This document shows, piece after piece, positions 35,501 through 47,710 of a stretch of 64,000 bases of DNA (its first letter is position 1; each line of letters begins with the position of its first letter). The DNA is from Tyto alba (Eukaryota > Chordata > Aves > Strigiformes > Tytonidae), in contig NW_024881313.1 in NCBI RefSeq assembly GCF_018691265.1, positions 35,147,518 to 35,211,517 of the forward strand, given 5' to 3'. The notes below the pieces were generated by a model that was not told the DNA's origin, did not search any database, and saw only the letters and a program-made list of their open reading frames with translations. A program made the translations under genes and the position numbers.

Positions 35501-38119
35501 CCTAATAGCAAAACCTTACATACACAAATTTCAATATAACCAAAATTCTCAAAACCATAACTCAGCTGCTCTCTGATCTGTAGGTGCCTCAAGGGTCGAA
35601 GTTTCTTTTGGTCTACATTTATCTCCCTTTTCTAAGTTTATATTGAACAAGATACATTGCTCTAGCCTATAAAAAAAAAAATCTATATAGCAAAATATTG
35701 TATTTTAGATTGTTTCATGCATAGCAATACAATTGATCTGAAACCGTCCTCATCAGCATATGGATGACTGAGATGTGAAAAAGTCCATCAAGTCCCTCTT
35801 TCACTGTATTATCAATGCTGGTCAGTGACAATTCACATCAAAAGAGCCTGGTGGTGGGCTGTAAAAGATCCAAGAATCAGGAAACCCACCCACATGTCTT
35901 TCAACTAAAACCTAGTAATGCATTACACCCTTCTGTAAGGATTAAGTGCATTGGCTGAATCGTTAACAACACAGTGCCCACACTGGGACTCTTATTTTAG
36001 ATATTGAACTTTTCTGCCAACCATACACTATAAGTATGTCAGAGAGAGGGGGAAAAAGAGCACAAACCTCAGCTCTGGAAAGTATTTTCTTGTATGGCAG
36101 CAACTGTGTTTCTGGGATATTGCATATATTTATCTGGCTTCTATAGGTGGAAAAGAGAGGAATCAGGCACATGTAGCATGTGGAAAAAGCAAGCTACATT
36201 AAGTCATAGATGGAATTTGTGGCTGAGTTGTGGGAACAGCTTATACATCAGCAAGACAAATTTCAGAGGTACAAGAGACATTCATCTAAATACAGTGCTT
36301 CCCTCTAAAGTGTCTTGTTTGCAACCATTATAAATTGAATTATTTCTGATCAGGAAAAAATGGGAGGACATCTTCCAATATTTTTTATTTTGTACAATTT
36401 ATGAGAAATTTGAGCCTAACTCTTGCTTGTAGTTTTCCTGTGCTTGTTGTGGGGAACCAACACAACTTTATACCCCTTTTCTTGTTGCTAGGCCTGAGTT
36501 TCATTTATGACCAATTTAAGGATTTTTAACATTGATGGAGTATTAAAAAAGAGATTTTAGCAGCAAGCTAAATGGAGAAGTCCCTCTTATGGTGCCTGCT
36601 TAAGAGATCTTCAGGTTTCAGGATCTGGTATGTCCAGGCAAAGAGCAAAGCAGAGTAGTTTCAATATTCATGTTATAAATCATGAGCCATTAATGGAGAT
36701 GGGTACATTAGGAAGCTAATACCTTAGCAGAGATTCACAAAGCTTGAAATATTCAGAGTTCCAGCCATGGACGCTTCACTGCGGTCTCTTCCCACAAAGC
36801 TGTCCAGGGGAAGTGGTTGGGATGGAAAGGTTTCCTCCAGCTCTGTGAGAGTCTCGCATGGCTCTGGTCCAAACCAAAGCAGATATCCTCAATTTTCATG
36901 CAGAGAGCATCTCTGGAGGAGAAAGAGAACATTTTTATCTGCTGCTACCTGTGTCTTTGTCCATGGCCTCTAGGAAATTCTGGCAATGCATTTGGAGGAA
37001 CGTGCCCACGGCAGAGAGATGTGCAAAGTCTCACTGGGCTTTTCCACCTTGGGTCTGCATGTGCTGCTGATGGCTGCCTCAGCGCTCTAGCATGAAGGCA
37101 CCCTGGTACTCTTTTTCTTTCTCTTGTTTTTCCTATTTGTTTCCCAGCATTTTTTATGCTTATCTATATGCTTTTGAATACAGTTCTGTGATTTGACAAG
37201 CAAGGGGTCTCTCGCAGCTTGTTAAGAGGTTTTTAGCAATTGGGACTTTCTTTGGCAGTCCTCTTGATGGTGCACCGGAAAATTAACGGTTCAAATCCCT
37301 TACAATTAAATGTGAGATGAAAGGGTCATCACCCTGTGTCTTTCCATCTTACAAATACCCCCTGACTTCCAGCTTTGCAGAGAGAGACAAAACAAGCTAC
37401 TTGCTGGGCCAACCCCCCACTTCAGACATCATTTGATAGTCTTTCTTCTGACTTGAGGAGTAGCCTGAGAAGGGAAGAGAGATTTCTGAAGTGAAAAGTG
37501 CCCTATGATGAGATACGGGAGCCAGAGACACAAACTGCTCCTGGACTCTCAGCCTGTGGATAAGAAACTAACTGACACTTATGAGTGAGTGGGGAAAAAA
37601 TGCCTTAAACTCATGTGACACTTATATAACTTCAGGCCCGGGATGTTTTTCTTAAAAAGGAAGGACGAATATTGCCAGGGGCAGCTTTCGTGATAAGAGC
37701 AAGCCAATAACCTCTGAAAATGGAGAGTTACTAAAAAACAAGCCTTCAGGAGAAGCCAGATCTTTCCACATCAGGCTTATGCCCCTCTTGACTGTATCAG
37801 AGCATGGAGTTTGGGAAGTTGCTAGTGGGTCCCAAAACTGGCATAAGTCAAAGACCTCAGATGAACAAGGGTTTGGGGTGTTACAAGAAGGATTTTTGGT
37901 GGGGAGGATTCTGAAAAGTGGGAGTACACAAAAAGAAAGGGTAGAAAGTGCTGTCTTGGAAATTGGGGGTGACACTTTAGAGCAAAGGAGACCTGACTTT
38001 GCTTGGTGAGATGAGCCCAGAGCAGTCATTTTGCTGGGAACTTGATAAAATCAGCAGGTCCTCCTTACTGCTTGCATTGCCTTTAATTCCCCTCCAAGAA
38101 ACAGAGAGGGAGAGCACAG
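29559..38119. other. Intergenic, no gene identified
   Basis: About 8.6 kb of unique AT-rich to moderate-GC sequence. Apart from the exon-like segment at 32441-32620, no gene, RNA or repeat family was recognised. Confidence 0.55.
32441..32620 (+). other. Exon-like open segment after a strong acceptor (unproven)
   Basis: CCTACCCTTTCTTTTCAG is a good polypyrimidine acceptor. The following 180 bp is open for 59 codons in phase 0. It begins KTIREKEDEEEHNSRGRLMT (acidic, highly charged), ends KEKTFVYN and stops at TAG (32618-32620). No AATAAA follows closely. The peptide is not recognised. A chance open frame is possible. Confidence 0.2.
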
Positions 38120-38182
38120 GAGAACTGGAGCAGATGACCTCCTGAGCTCCCTTCCAACCTGAGTTTTCCTCTGATCTTATTG
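38120..38182 (+). mobile_element. Degraded CR1-like 3' tail
   Basis: GCAGATGACCTCCTGAGCTCCCTTCCAACCTGAGTTTTCCTCTGATCTT-like text resembles the CR1 ending (...GATGACCTC..GGTCCCTTCCAACCTAAATTATTCTGTGATTCT) with many substitutions. The homology cannot be extended upstream by eye, so only the tail is called. Confidence 0.6.
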
Positions 38183-41100
38183 AGATGGTGTAAAGAAGTA
38201 GGTACTTAGGAGCAACCATTAATACTACATCTTTGTAGATAAAGAATATATGAAAAAGTCAGGGAAAGGAGATAAGGAGGATGATCACCATGGGACAGCT
38301 TTGATTGTAGACCTGTAGACAGGTCTTTTGCCAGGTGATCCTTAAGAATCTTCTGTTTGGTGGCCCATTAGCCGATGCTGGTAAGGTAAGTCTGCCATGC
38401 TGCACTCAGGAGGTAAGGGCCAGGCTGTGCCCAACCTTGTCCAACGAAATGTAGGCAATTTGGGACAAGTATTGACATTGGAGGGAATTTAGACCAACCA
38501 CCTTTAGACGTTTGCTCCCTTTATAGTTTTGGGAGAGCAGTAGACACCTCCAGAGGGGTGGCTTGGTACAGCTTACCCAGGTGTAGGTAGATTCCTGCTC
38601 CAGAGTTTGTCTTGCCTCAGAGATTTGCTTTTCCCCTCTATCAAAGCACAAAGACTAGCACCACATTTGGCTTCTGTGGTCCTCATCAAAACATGTGCTG
38701 CAGCCCCTCATGCTTCGCTAGGAGCAGTGGGCCCACAGTCCTTATATAAGCAACCTGAACAGGGACCTGTCTTCAAACTCACCTGCCCAACTGCTCGGGT
38801 GACTCAGTGATAAATCACTATTTACATGCACTGGAGAGATGTCTGGAGGCAAAACGTGTAGCTGCAGAAGCTAACAGACAGGCTGAAAAAGGATGAGCTT
38901 TTATGCTTTCAGAAAAGTAAGTGTTTCCCCCGCAAATACTTCTCTGTGGTTGCGTCTACTGGTATTTAACTCTAGCGGGTCCCAGCTTGCTCTGGGCAAA
39001 AAAAGACACCCCAGTGCAAAGAGACTACACAGGACTTAGGTGAGTGTCATACAGCTCATAGGTCTTAACTCAGATACATTTCAACCTCAGCATTAGAGTG
39101 CTATGTACATGCTTTCTGCTGCCTTGCAATTGCTTTCCTGCCCTATGTCTATGCTGTCCTTTTTGCAAGCTGATACAAGGCGGCAGGAAAGCATGTATTG
39201 TGAGTGTCTCCTGTGTGGTGACAGCTCTTCCTTTGTGAGCTACACCCTGAAAAGCCAAAGCTGCCTGACCCTGGCATCTGCATTTGAATCACTCTCCTGT
39301 TCCTCCTCTAAATCCCCACCTGAGGTCAAGCTTTGAAAGAAAGGTCAGTTCTATTTGAAGGTTCTTCAGAGAGAGACTGAATCACTTAATGATGAGTCAT
39401 GTGAAAATTAAATTGATGCAAATGTTAATTTGACAATCTGAACATCTAGAGAGAGTTCAGCCAGACCACAGGCTTTGTGCTAATGCAGCTGTGCTTCCGC
39501 TGGCCTGGAGGAGGTTTTGCAGCAGGTAAACATGGGGTGGGAGAGATGTCGCTATGCCAGAATTATCTTTTCTTCCCAGAGTCTGACTCATTGCAGGTAT
39601 CTTGAAGGAGGGGAATCTCTGCAAAGAGCCTGTATCATCACCGTGTCACTGTCTGGCAACACTCCCGATTAGTGACCCTGATTCTGGGCTGTTGAATTTT
39701 TTGTTATCAGCATCAAGGGTGCTGGACACAGAGCTGCCAGCTGACTTGCAGAGCGGCTGAACACTTCCAGCTCTCCTAATAAATCATTAGCTACTCCAGA
39801 ACGATCGCTGAAGTGTGCAAGGAAATAAGCAATTACCTCCTGCCCTAAAGGAGCAGGTCTTGTCGAAAATAAGAAAGTGTCTGGGGATAACAATATAACT
39901 AGAGTAATTAAATGCTCTTTTTTGCTTGTTAAATTCAGGATTATATTAATAATTTTACCCTCTCTCCCCCTCCAAGTAGTGGGTAATGAACTTTGAGGCA
40001 TCATTACTGGCATTGACCAGCCTTCGCATCGTTTGCGTGAGCAGTCATGACGTTTTGCACCTGCTTTGCATGGACGTGAATGACTAGAGCAAATGTAATG
40101 AAAAGGAGAAATAGGATCTGTATATGCCACATACAGATGAAGGTCTTAAGGTTACACAGCCAAGCTCACACAAGTATGGAAATGCCAGAATTAAGGTTGT
40201 CTCTGTGGTGCTTGCAGCAGAACTTCAAACAGAAAGTCTTGTACAAACTTTTAAGAGAAATCTGGGTAAAATAGGTTTCTTACCAAAATATAGGCATGTC
40301 AGAGTGCTACATCAAGTGACATTTGAAATGCCCTTTATTTCCAGATTATGATTTAATGCAAAAATAGGATGACTTGCTTTGTCAAAAGTAGAGTCCACTT
40401 GGAAAGCCTGAATTCTGTATTTAGAAATGACCACTAAGCCTTGAGATCTTTGTTTGCCCTTTGTCAAGAGGAAGGTTCTGGCCTGTTACGTTTTGGGTAG
40501 AGTTTTTAATTGTTTTTATTTTATTAATTGTCTCACAGCTCAGGAAGAAGTCAGAAAATACTTTAAAGTAAAATTTATTATGTTACTTGTATACCTAATA
40601 AGGCAATTGCTATACTTTCCTTAATCATATATATTACTTTATTTATTTCAACACTGGTTCACTTTAAATGCCATTCCTGAGCATCATGATAGGCCTCCAA
40701 TTAGTAAGCAAGAGTTTAGAAGAACTTTAATGGGGAACATTTGTAATTAAATATTAAATGAAACACAACCCCAGCTTCCTTAAAGATGACAAAACCGTAT
40801 CTTCTTTATACATGTAAAGTTTGTCTTTACATATATGAATAATGATGAGGGGCTTCATCAAAGCTCTGTAGTTTTCTGACCTCCTCATTTTCTACTTTTT
40901 CTGACTGAGCTGGACTATATATAATGGTGGTATTTTTTCATTTGGGAACTGATAAACTGGCGAAGGTTAAACACAAGCATTTCTAAACTTTGGCCCAGGA
41001 GGTGAACAATATTTCTGGAGTCTGTCCTGCATGTTTTCTTTGTTTAAGCTGATTTATTTGCTCCGGAGCAGGCTGTGCTCACAGTATTTTCTGGCTGGAG

Positions 41101-42284
41101 TAGAAGTCCTGGGATTCCCATGGGGGAGACTGAACTCATCGTACTTTCAAGCCAAGAAATGTTCAAGACAAATAATTTGGACAAAGCTGGAAGGAAGTAC
41201 TAAGATAGAACTGAAATCTTTGATAATCAGCCAAGGGTAGGGGAAGTGTAAAATACCGAGGGACGAGTTCTGCTCTTTTATTCAGCATCATCTCTCTGCA
41301 AATAGCACCAGTAACATTCCTGTAGGGCAGACATGCTGGAGACGACTAAAGTTTAAAATGTTTCATTTTCTTAAGCAAGAAAACAGGAGGGAACAAAGTT
41401 TCTCAGTGTAAACAGAGATTTCATGTCTGTCAGGCTGATTTTGTCCCAGAGAAAAGAAACAATCAATCAGACAAATAGAACTTATGGGATAAAATATCAA
41501 AACCAGAGAAGTAAAATTTTCCAGGCTCAACCAGTTTATTGATTTCCTTTCAGCAACATGTAGCTCATTTGCCACATTGCCAGCTACTATGGATTTACTG
41601 TACATTGCAAAATAACTTGGTGTTTGACTTGGTGTTCTCAGTACCAGTGACAAGACAGAGCAGAATTTGTCTTTCATTACAACGTCTCACCCCAGATAAA
41701 GCCCAGCTGCCATGGCTGAGGTGAACATATGAGAAAGTCCAGCTTTCCTGAAACCTAAATTCTCATCAGCTAGAGAACAAAGAGCTAAAAATGAATTAGA
41801 AAAGAAAAAAATGAAATGCAATCAGTCCCAGCAATGAGGTCTTGGTTTTTCAGGGTATTCCTCAGTGAAGTTTGAAGGGGTAGGATGGGGAGGCTGGTCT
41901 TGGCAGTGGGGTTGGGAGCATCAGCCCTGGGAAGAGCATCAGGGGAATGCACAAGTGCTAGGTGCAGTATGCATCATCCCAAATTTATCTGTCAGCAGGC
42001 ATACCTTCACCCTGGGACTCTGATTTATGTACAGAGATGAAGGCTTAGCTGGCTCGTGCAGGCTGAGGATGAGGATGAGGGAAAGGTCAATGGCAGCGAG
42101 CAGCACTGCCATCCTTGCAACACCCACGTGGCCCATGAGTGGGGGGGGCCCACCGCTGTCCCCCCAGGGATGCAGCACAGCCTGAGTCACGTAGCAACAC
42201 ACAAAATACCCGGCATCCAGCACTGCGGTCATTTGTTTGTTTGTTATTGTCATTGCCACTTTCTTCTTTTGAACTGAAGGGAGG

Positions 42285-42308
42285 TTTTTTTATTTATTTT
42301 ATTTTATT
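42285..42308 (+). repeat. (TTTTA)n-like simple repeat
   Basis: TTTTTTTATTTATTTTATTTTATT is a short imperfect pentanucleotide-like repeat. Confidence 0.8.
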
Positions 42309-44429
42309 GGTTCTTGCTGAGCCTTTATGAGAGAAGGGAAATATATGTGGGAGGACCGAGGGGGAGGTTATGGCACGGCTGTTGTTAGAGACAGGGCTAA
42401 TAGCCTAGAGATTTGATAAATAATTCTGTTTAATTTAAACCTTAGGAGCTTCTAATTGAATTGCATCACCTGTGGTTCTGCTGCTTTCTTCCAGGCCAGA
42501 GAGAGGGAAGAAAAAAGCCCAACAGAAAACCCCGACCTTTGCTACAACCAGCTGTGAATGGAGATCTTTCCAAGCCTGAGTGAGCTGGGCAAAGCTGAAG
42601 GGAAGCATGTTCTCTCTAATAGCCCTTTCCCCTGGGGAGCTGAGGGGATGGATGCTGCAGCCAAGGCGCTGTTTGAAGAAGCCTGGGCAGCTGGTGAGGT
42701 TATCACAGGTACCAAGTCAGCCAAATACACCAGAGGGGATGTAGAGCGGCATCTTCACCTTGCTCAGTGGCAAAGCAGATAGCTCACGGTCCCCCAAAAA
42801 GCTCACCCCAAAGTCAAACACTGCCTTTTGCATTTCCTTCCATCAACTCATGAATAAAATAAGTCTGGGGGTGAAAGGGAGAGAATATGCCTTGATGATG
42901 CTGACATCAATGCTCTGTAACATGGGTAGGGCAATAATAGCCCATATTAGAGTGATGAGGGCTACAGAGTATCTGATTTTAATTGTTGCTGCACTTTTGA
43001 AGGGAAAAACAGAGTTTTCAGCCAAAACACTGATTTTTAAAGGTTTTCTTCTTTGCACAGGTTAAAACTGGGATCTGTGTCCCAGAAGTTGCATCTGCCT
43101 TGCTGCAATATTTTGAAAATACCTAGGGCCTTAGGCTTGGAAATTAGAGCTTGGAAAGCAATGCTTGGAGAAGTCTGTCAGTGACCTGGCAGATGACTGA
43201 CTTATCCTCACTGAATTGGCAGTAAATCTGAAAGGGATAACTGCACCTTAATTTTAGTAAAAATTCTTTAGATTTCTAGCTCTGGTAGCACAGGGTTAGA
43301 TTCCTGCTGTGCAGACTGTACTGGGCACACATCTTTTTCAGCTGTCATCCAAGTACAGCTCTGCTCTTGTGAGAAGGGGCAAGAGAGACATGGAGTGGTC
43401 GCAGAAACAGATGCTGCTGCAGAGCAGCCTTTGTCTCTTCTGCTCATGCTGTTCAGCATACTTCTCTCTCTGTTACTACTGACAAGTGTCTCAGATGTAG
43501 CTAGGAGCAATGCAGGCTGCAAGCAGTAAAAGCAAAACCAGAAAAAGACATCCTTATTTTAGGTTAGAAACAAAAAAGCAAAGAAAAGTCTGCAGGGGTA
43601 TTTAACTCTAGAGGGATCATACATCTAAAAAATGTTCCTGTTTGATCCAGAGCTGCAAAATCTGGTAAAACTGGACACAGCGAAGGGAATGATGTGGGAA
43701 GTGCAGGGGGGACATGTAGGAAAGGGGACAGATTTGCAGAGATGGCTATGCATTGAGGGGGAGCAAGGAAACCCATTAAGGGGCTAAGAGCATGCACGGA
43801 AAAGCAAATTCAGTGCTGACTGGGGGCACAATGCATGTGTGTACAATGATGTACATCTTTTGGGGCACAGGAAGAAAAAACGGCAGGAATGACAGCAAGC
43901 AACAAGTTTTCCTGAGCTCAGCTTTTGATGAGCATCAGTGGTGTCAGGATAAGCCCCGTGGTCTAAGGCAGCACGCCAGGAATTACTGAGGAGGGACAGG
44001 TAGAGGGACACAGGTTGTGGGCATGAGAAGGGACAAAAAGATGCAGCAATAGAGACCTGTGGCTGCAGGTGCGTGCTGTGAAGCACCCGCAGAAGCTCAG
44101 CTGGAAATACCCCTCCAATCCATGGAGATAAGATGGAGCAGAGGTAATTCTGGTGGGTCATCATCTGAGTTGCCCTGGGAGCACATTGTCATGAAACTGC
44201 TGTTCACGTCACCATAACTGATGCTCTCCTGTTAGGGGAGGGCTGTCACTGGAAGGCAAAGGGTGCCCAAAGCCAAGACTGAGGCACAGTTGTGTATGTG
44301 TGTGGGTGAAGTTTGCACCAAATCAGCCAAGGGCTCACATTGAGTCCTATCCCTTCAGACTCATTTTGAGGGATGTTTTTTGTCTGTTTAAACCAAAGAT
44401 CAGGCCAGCCCTTAATAACAACTGCATCC

Positions 44430-44680
44430 CACGCAGCTCCACAGACGGCTGTCTCCTGCGATCAGATCAGGACAGGCAAAACCCCGCATCCAAAATGCGA
44501 AGTATGGGCTTTTTAAGAAGTCATGTGAGAGCAGACGCTTGCCTTAGGGAACCAATCGCAGGGTGAGGAACAGGGTGACTTTTATTTTAGCAAGCATGAG
44601 AACAAGAAGAAACTACAGCGATCATCTGATTCGCCGTTCTGCACGGTGAAGAAAAGTCGTGTGAACGCGCCCAGCAATTC
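44430..44680. promoter_or_regulatory. CpG-retaining patch, possible regulatory element
   Basis: About fourteen CpG dinucleotides occur in 250 bp (CCACGCAG, AGACGGCT, CCTGCGAT, TTCGCCGTTC, GAACGCGCCC and others) within otherwise CpG-poor intergenic DNA. No start codon context, TATA or coding homology identifies a gene. The regulatory role is only a guess from CpG retention. Confidence 0.25.
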
Positions 44681-47459
44681 CTGCAGCCATCCCAGGCTAT
44701 TTATGTGAGGTGATGGGCACCAGCTGCAACATTTATAATTATGTGCCCTCTCCCCAAGCGTGTGCCTACCCATAGCCCAAGGAAAGAAGAGCTGAATGCA
44801 GATTTCAGAAGAATACTGTAATAATGATCTCACTAGATCTACATAGCCTATATGGCTATGTTTGGGGGAGGTGTGTCATCATCTGGGGGGATTGAGCACA
44901 TGCTCATGTAGTATTGATCCCATCATTTTCCTGCCATTGATTTTTTAAAGGAAACATTCAATTAAAGTCCCATTTAGCCTGGCTAAACAGGAGCCTGTAT
45001 TATTCAACTGATAAAGAGAAGATAAGGTTTCAGAAGCTTCACACATGTTAAAGGAGGAACTGCTGAAGTTTGTACTAGGACATAAATCCTCCTGGAAATC
45101 TGTTTTACTTGGATTAAATGCTACAATATTCAGCCTGACTCTTTATTTCCCTGACATCTCATGGATCCTGTAGCCTTGAGCTGGGCACTAGGGAGCTGCA
45201 TGAAGAAACTGGAGAGGTTTGGTGCCTCAGTGTGGAACCAAGAAAGCTGATGGGTGGAAATCTCCCTAGGCTGGCTCAGATGGAGTGGGAAAAAAAAATC
45301 CATGTCTTCAATTCTGCCCTTTGCCAAGAATGATGTGTCTTCCAGCGGGTGTTCCCACGCACTCAGGTTTTGTAAACTATAATTAAAGAACTGCTGAATA
45401 GCAATTTTAAATAACTACACTTTCAGTGTAGCTCTCTGGAGTTGGAATTAGCAGCAATTCTTGTGTAGATTTAACCCTTTATAAAAATGTCATGTTGTCT
45501 GTGTAAGGAAGCTCTGTATCAGACTTTTTTCAAGTGGTTGGACCTATGTTATAAGAGAATTTCCAGGCTGGACTATCATAAGTATTGACCATTTATTTTG
45601 GTGCCTGTACAGAGTGTCTTTAAAAAATGCAGTCCTAGTCATACCTGCTGAAGTTCCCCAAGAATAATCTGCTTATAAATATCCCCTGAAGTCAAATATG
45701 CCAACCATACATAGCCTTCAATTTGAAGCTAAATTTACTTCCCTTTCTTGTATGTCAGACTATGTGAATTACTGAAGCAATCATGGACCTGGATGATTAT
45801 TGCAGCACATATGCTTATGTTTTAGTTGCAGTTAAACTAATTTCATAAAGAAAGTCACTCTTCCTGAAGCAAAGTCCCTAGTTTATTTAATGAAACCAAA
45901 CACTTTATTTCCCCAAAACTGAGACTGTACAAATACAATCATTATAATCCAATTCCAGAAGAACTAAAACAAAGATCAATCCAGGAATTCATTAAATGCC
46001 TTATGTATCAAGATGACCTTTAAGGTTTGCTAGTAATCTACATTTTCATATTTTTAGGCCTTTTTTTTTTACAGACTCTCAGAGTGAACAAAGAAGCACT
46101 GATCAAATTTGTTGCTTAGCAAATGGGGAATTTTCTGAGCATTTTATGTCTAGATATTTTATTGTGCATCGAGATAAGAGTTATGGGCTGAAGATTACAA
46201 GAGGAATAAGGTGCACTGGAAAAGCAAGTTTTTTGAGCTCTTCTTTCGCAAAGGAGAAAGGGTTATTTCAAACAGAGCATCAGGGATTACATTTGACACC
46301 CAAACCCCTCAGAAAAGCATGTACCACATCTTCTCACCCCTCCACCCAAAGAGAGATAATTTTTCTAACCAGAGAACCAACCTGCCCCAAATCTGACATC
46401 ATCCTTGGGGTTGCTCCTGGATGGAGTCTGACCCCATTTCCTCTTTCCCACAAAAGCTAAACCATTTTGAAAATTAGTTGTGAATTACAGAGAGGAACTG
46501 CTTATAAATCCCTATTACATTCTGGTGACTTCCAGAAGAGTCAGTTATTGTAAAATTGGGTATTTTAGGTATCTGGATTCTAGGTTAAATACAGGATCCC
46601 AAGTTAGGGGAGCAAACCAAATGCAGTATTTGCAGAAACAAGGTTGTTGAACAGAGCAGCCAACCAGCAGGAGAGAAAAAAATTACCACGGTCCTGCCTG
46701 CTTTGTCTGGGTAAAAGCTCTGAGACCTGATGATACTAGTGAATGAAATGCTGGCTTATGGCATGGTAGCTCCTGTGATGTAGGACACCCAGCCTAAAAT
46801 AGGAGCTGCTGCTGGATCTCATGCCTGCTGGAGACAGTGGAAGTCCAGTTCTTCAGAGCAGACTAACACTACTCCACAGCAGGTCCCATCCCTGCATTTT
46901 TTGGGGTAAGAAAATTAGATTTTGACCACACAACTGAGAAGTCATGAGACAGTGCGATAAGCATGACCCAGTGCTCCTGGGATTCTTGATAACCATCTCA
47001 GCTCAGGATTCCTACATGTCTCCTCAGTCCAACTCCTGGCCACCAGAGAAGGAGACACAATTATTTGCTTATTGGGGGGTGGGAAATGGGATGGCGTGGG
47101 GTGGCTTTGTCCACCGTTGCACAGAAAGAGTAGGGCAGAGCAGGAAACCTGTTCAACCTACCACTCTTATTCACTCCTGTTGTATTTTTCCTGCAACCAA
47201 GGCTTTTGCTGTTTGAGAGGAAAGGTCTGATTGACAGCACCAAGGGTGAGAGCTTGCCTTCCCCTACAAAACAGGTACGTCCCTCTTATGAAAGGGCCTC
47301 CTGCTAAGTCCTCAGCCTTTCTGCTATGGCTATTAATAATCACTTCCCGTGATTTTCATAGCTTTCTGATGCGGACACTTGACCTCTTGTAATTGTGTTC
47401 AGATTCCCACTCATGTTTCACAGGATATCCAGCAGCCATGGTGCTGGGGATGGGGCTGA

Positions 47460-47710
47460 ACCTCTACTCCTCGTCGCTCAGCCCTGGAGCCCGTGTGCCG
47501 GTATCCCCCACTTTCATCTCAATCGGCATCCGATGCGTCGTTTTTCTCATCGCTCCTCTGGCAGCTCTCCATTACCCATATTCAGATTTAAACACCTGTT
47601 AGTTTAGCTGTTGATTGGGAGGAACTGAAGCGGAAAGTGACCCTGCGTGTCCGGCTAAGCAATCCCTCTCTGCTAATGGAAAAGAGCCGGCTGCACTAAA
47701 GCCGCCAGCA
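47460..47710. promoter_or_regulatory. CpG-retaining patch, possible conserved element
   Basis: A cluster including CCTCGTCGCTC, TCGGCATCCGATGCGTCG, CTGCGTGTCCGG and GCCGCC gives about fifteen CpGs in 250 bp, against few in the neighbouring kilobases. Short open frames run through part of it but match nothing known. It may be a conserved non-coding or hypomethylated regulatory element. Confidence 0.3.

Larger units (their letters stand above)
38183..47459. other. Intergenic, no gene identified
   Basis: About 9 kb without a recognisable gene. It includes a TTTTA-type simple repeat (42285-42308), a GTTT run near 42232, and a CpG-retaining patch at 44430-44680. The 153-codon minus-strand open frame at 39669-40130 resembles no known family. 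Confidence 0.55.

Noticed and set aside
37270..37300. tRNA-like B box (GGTTCAAATCC at 37288)
   Set aside because: No matching A box at the right distance and no cloverleaf can be drawn, so it is not a tRNA gene.
39669..40130. 153-codon open frame on the minus strand
   Set aside because: No recognisable domain or homolog, no clear promoter or polyadenylation context, and a composition like the surrounding DNA.
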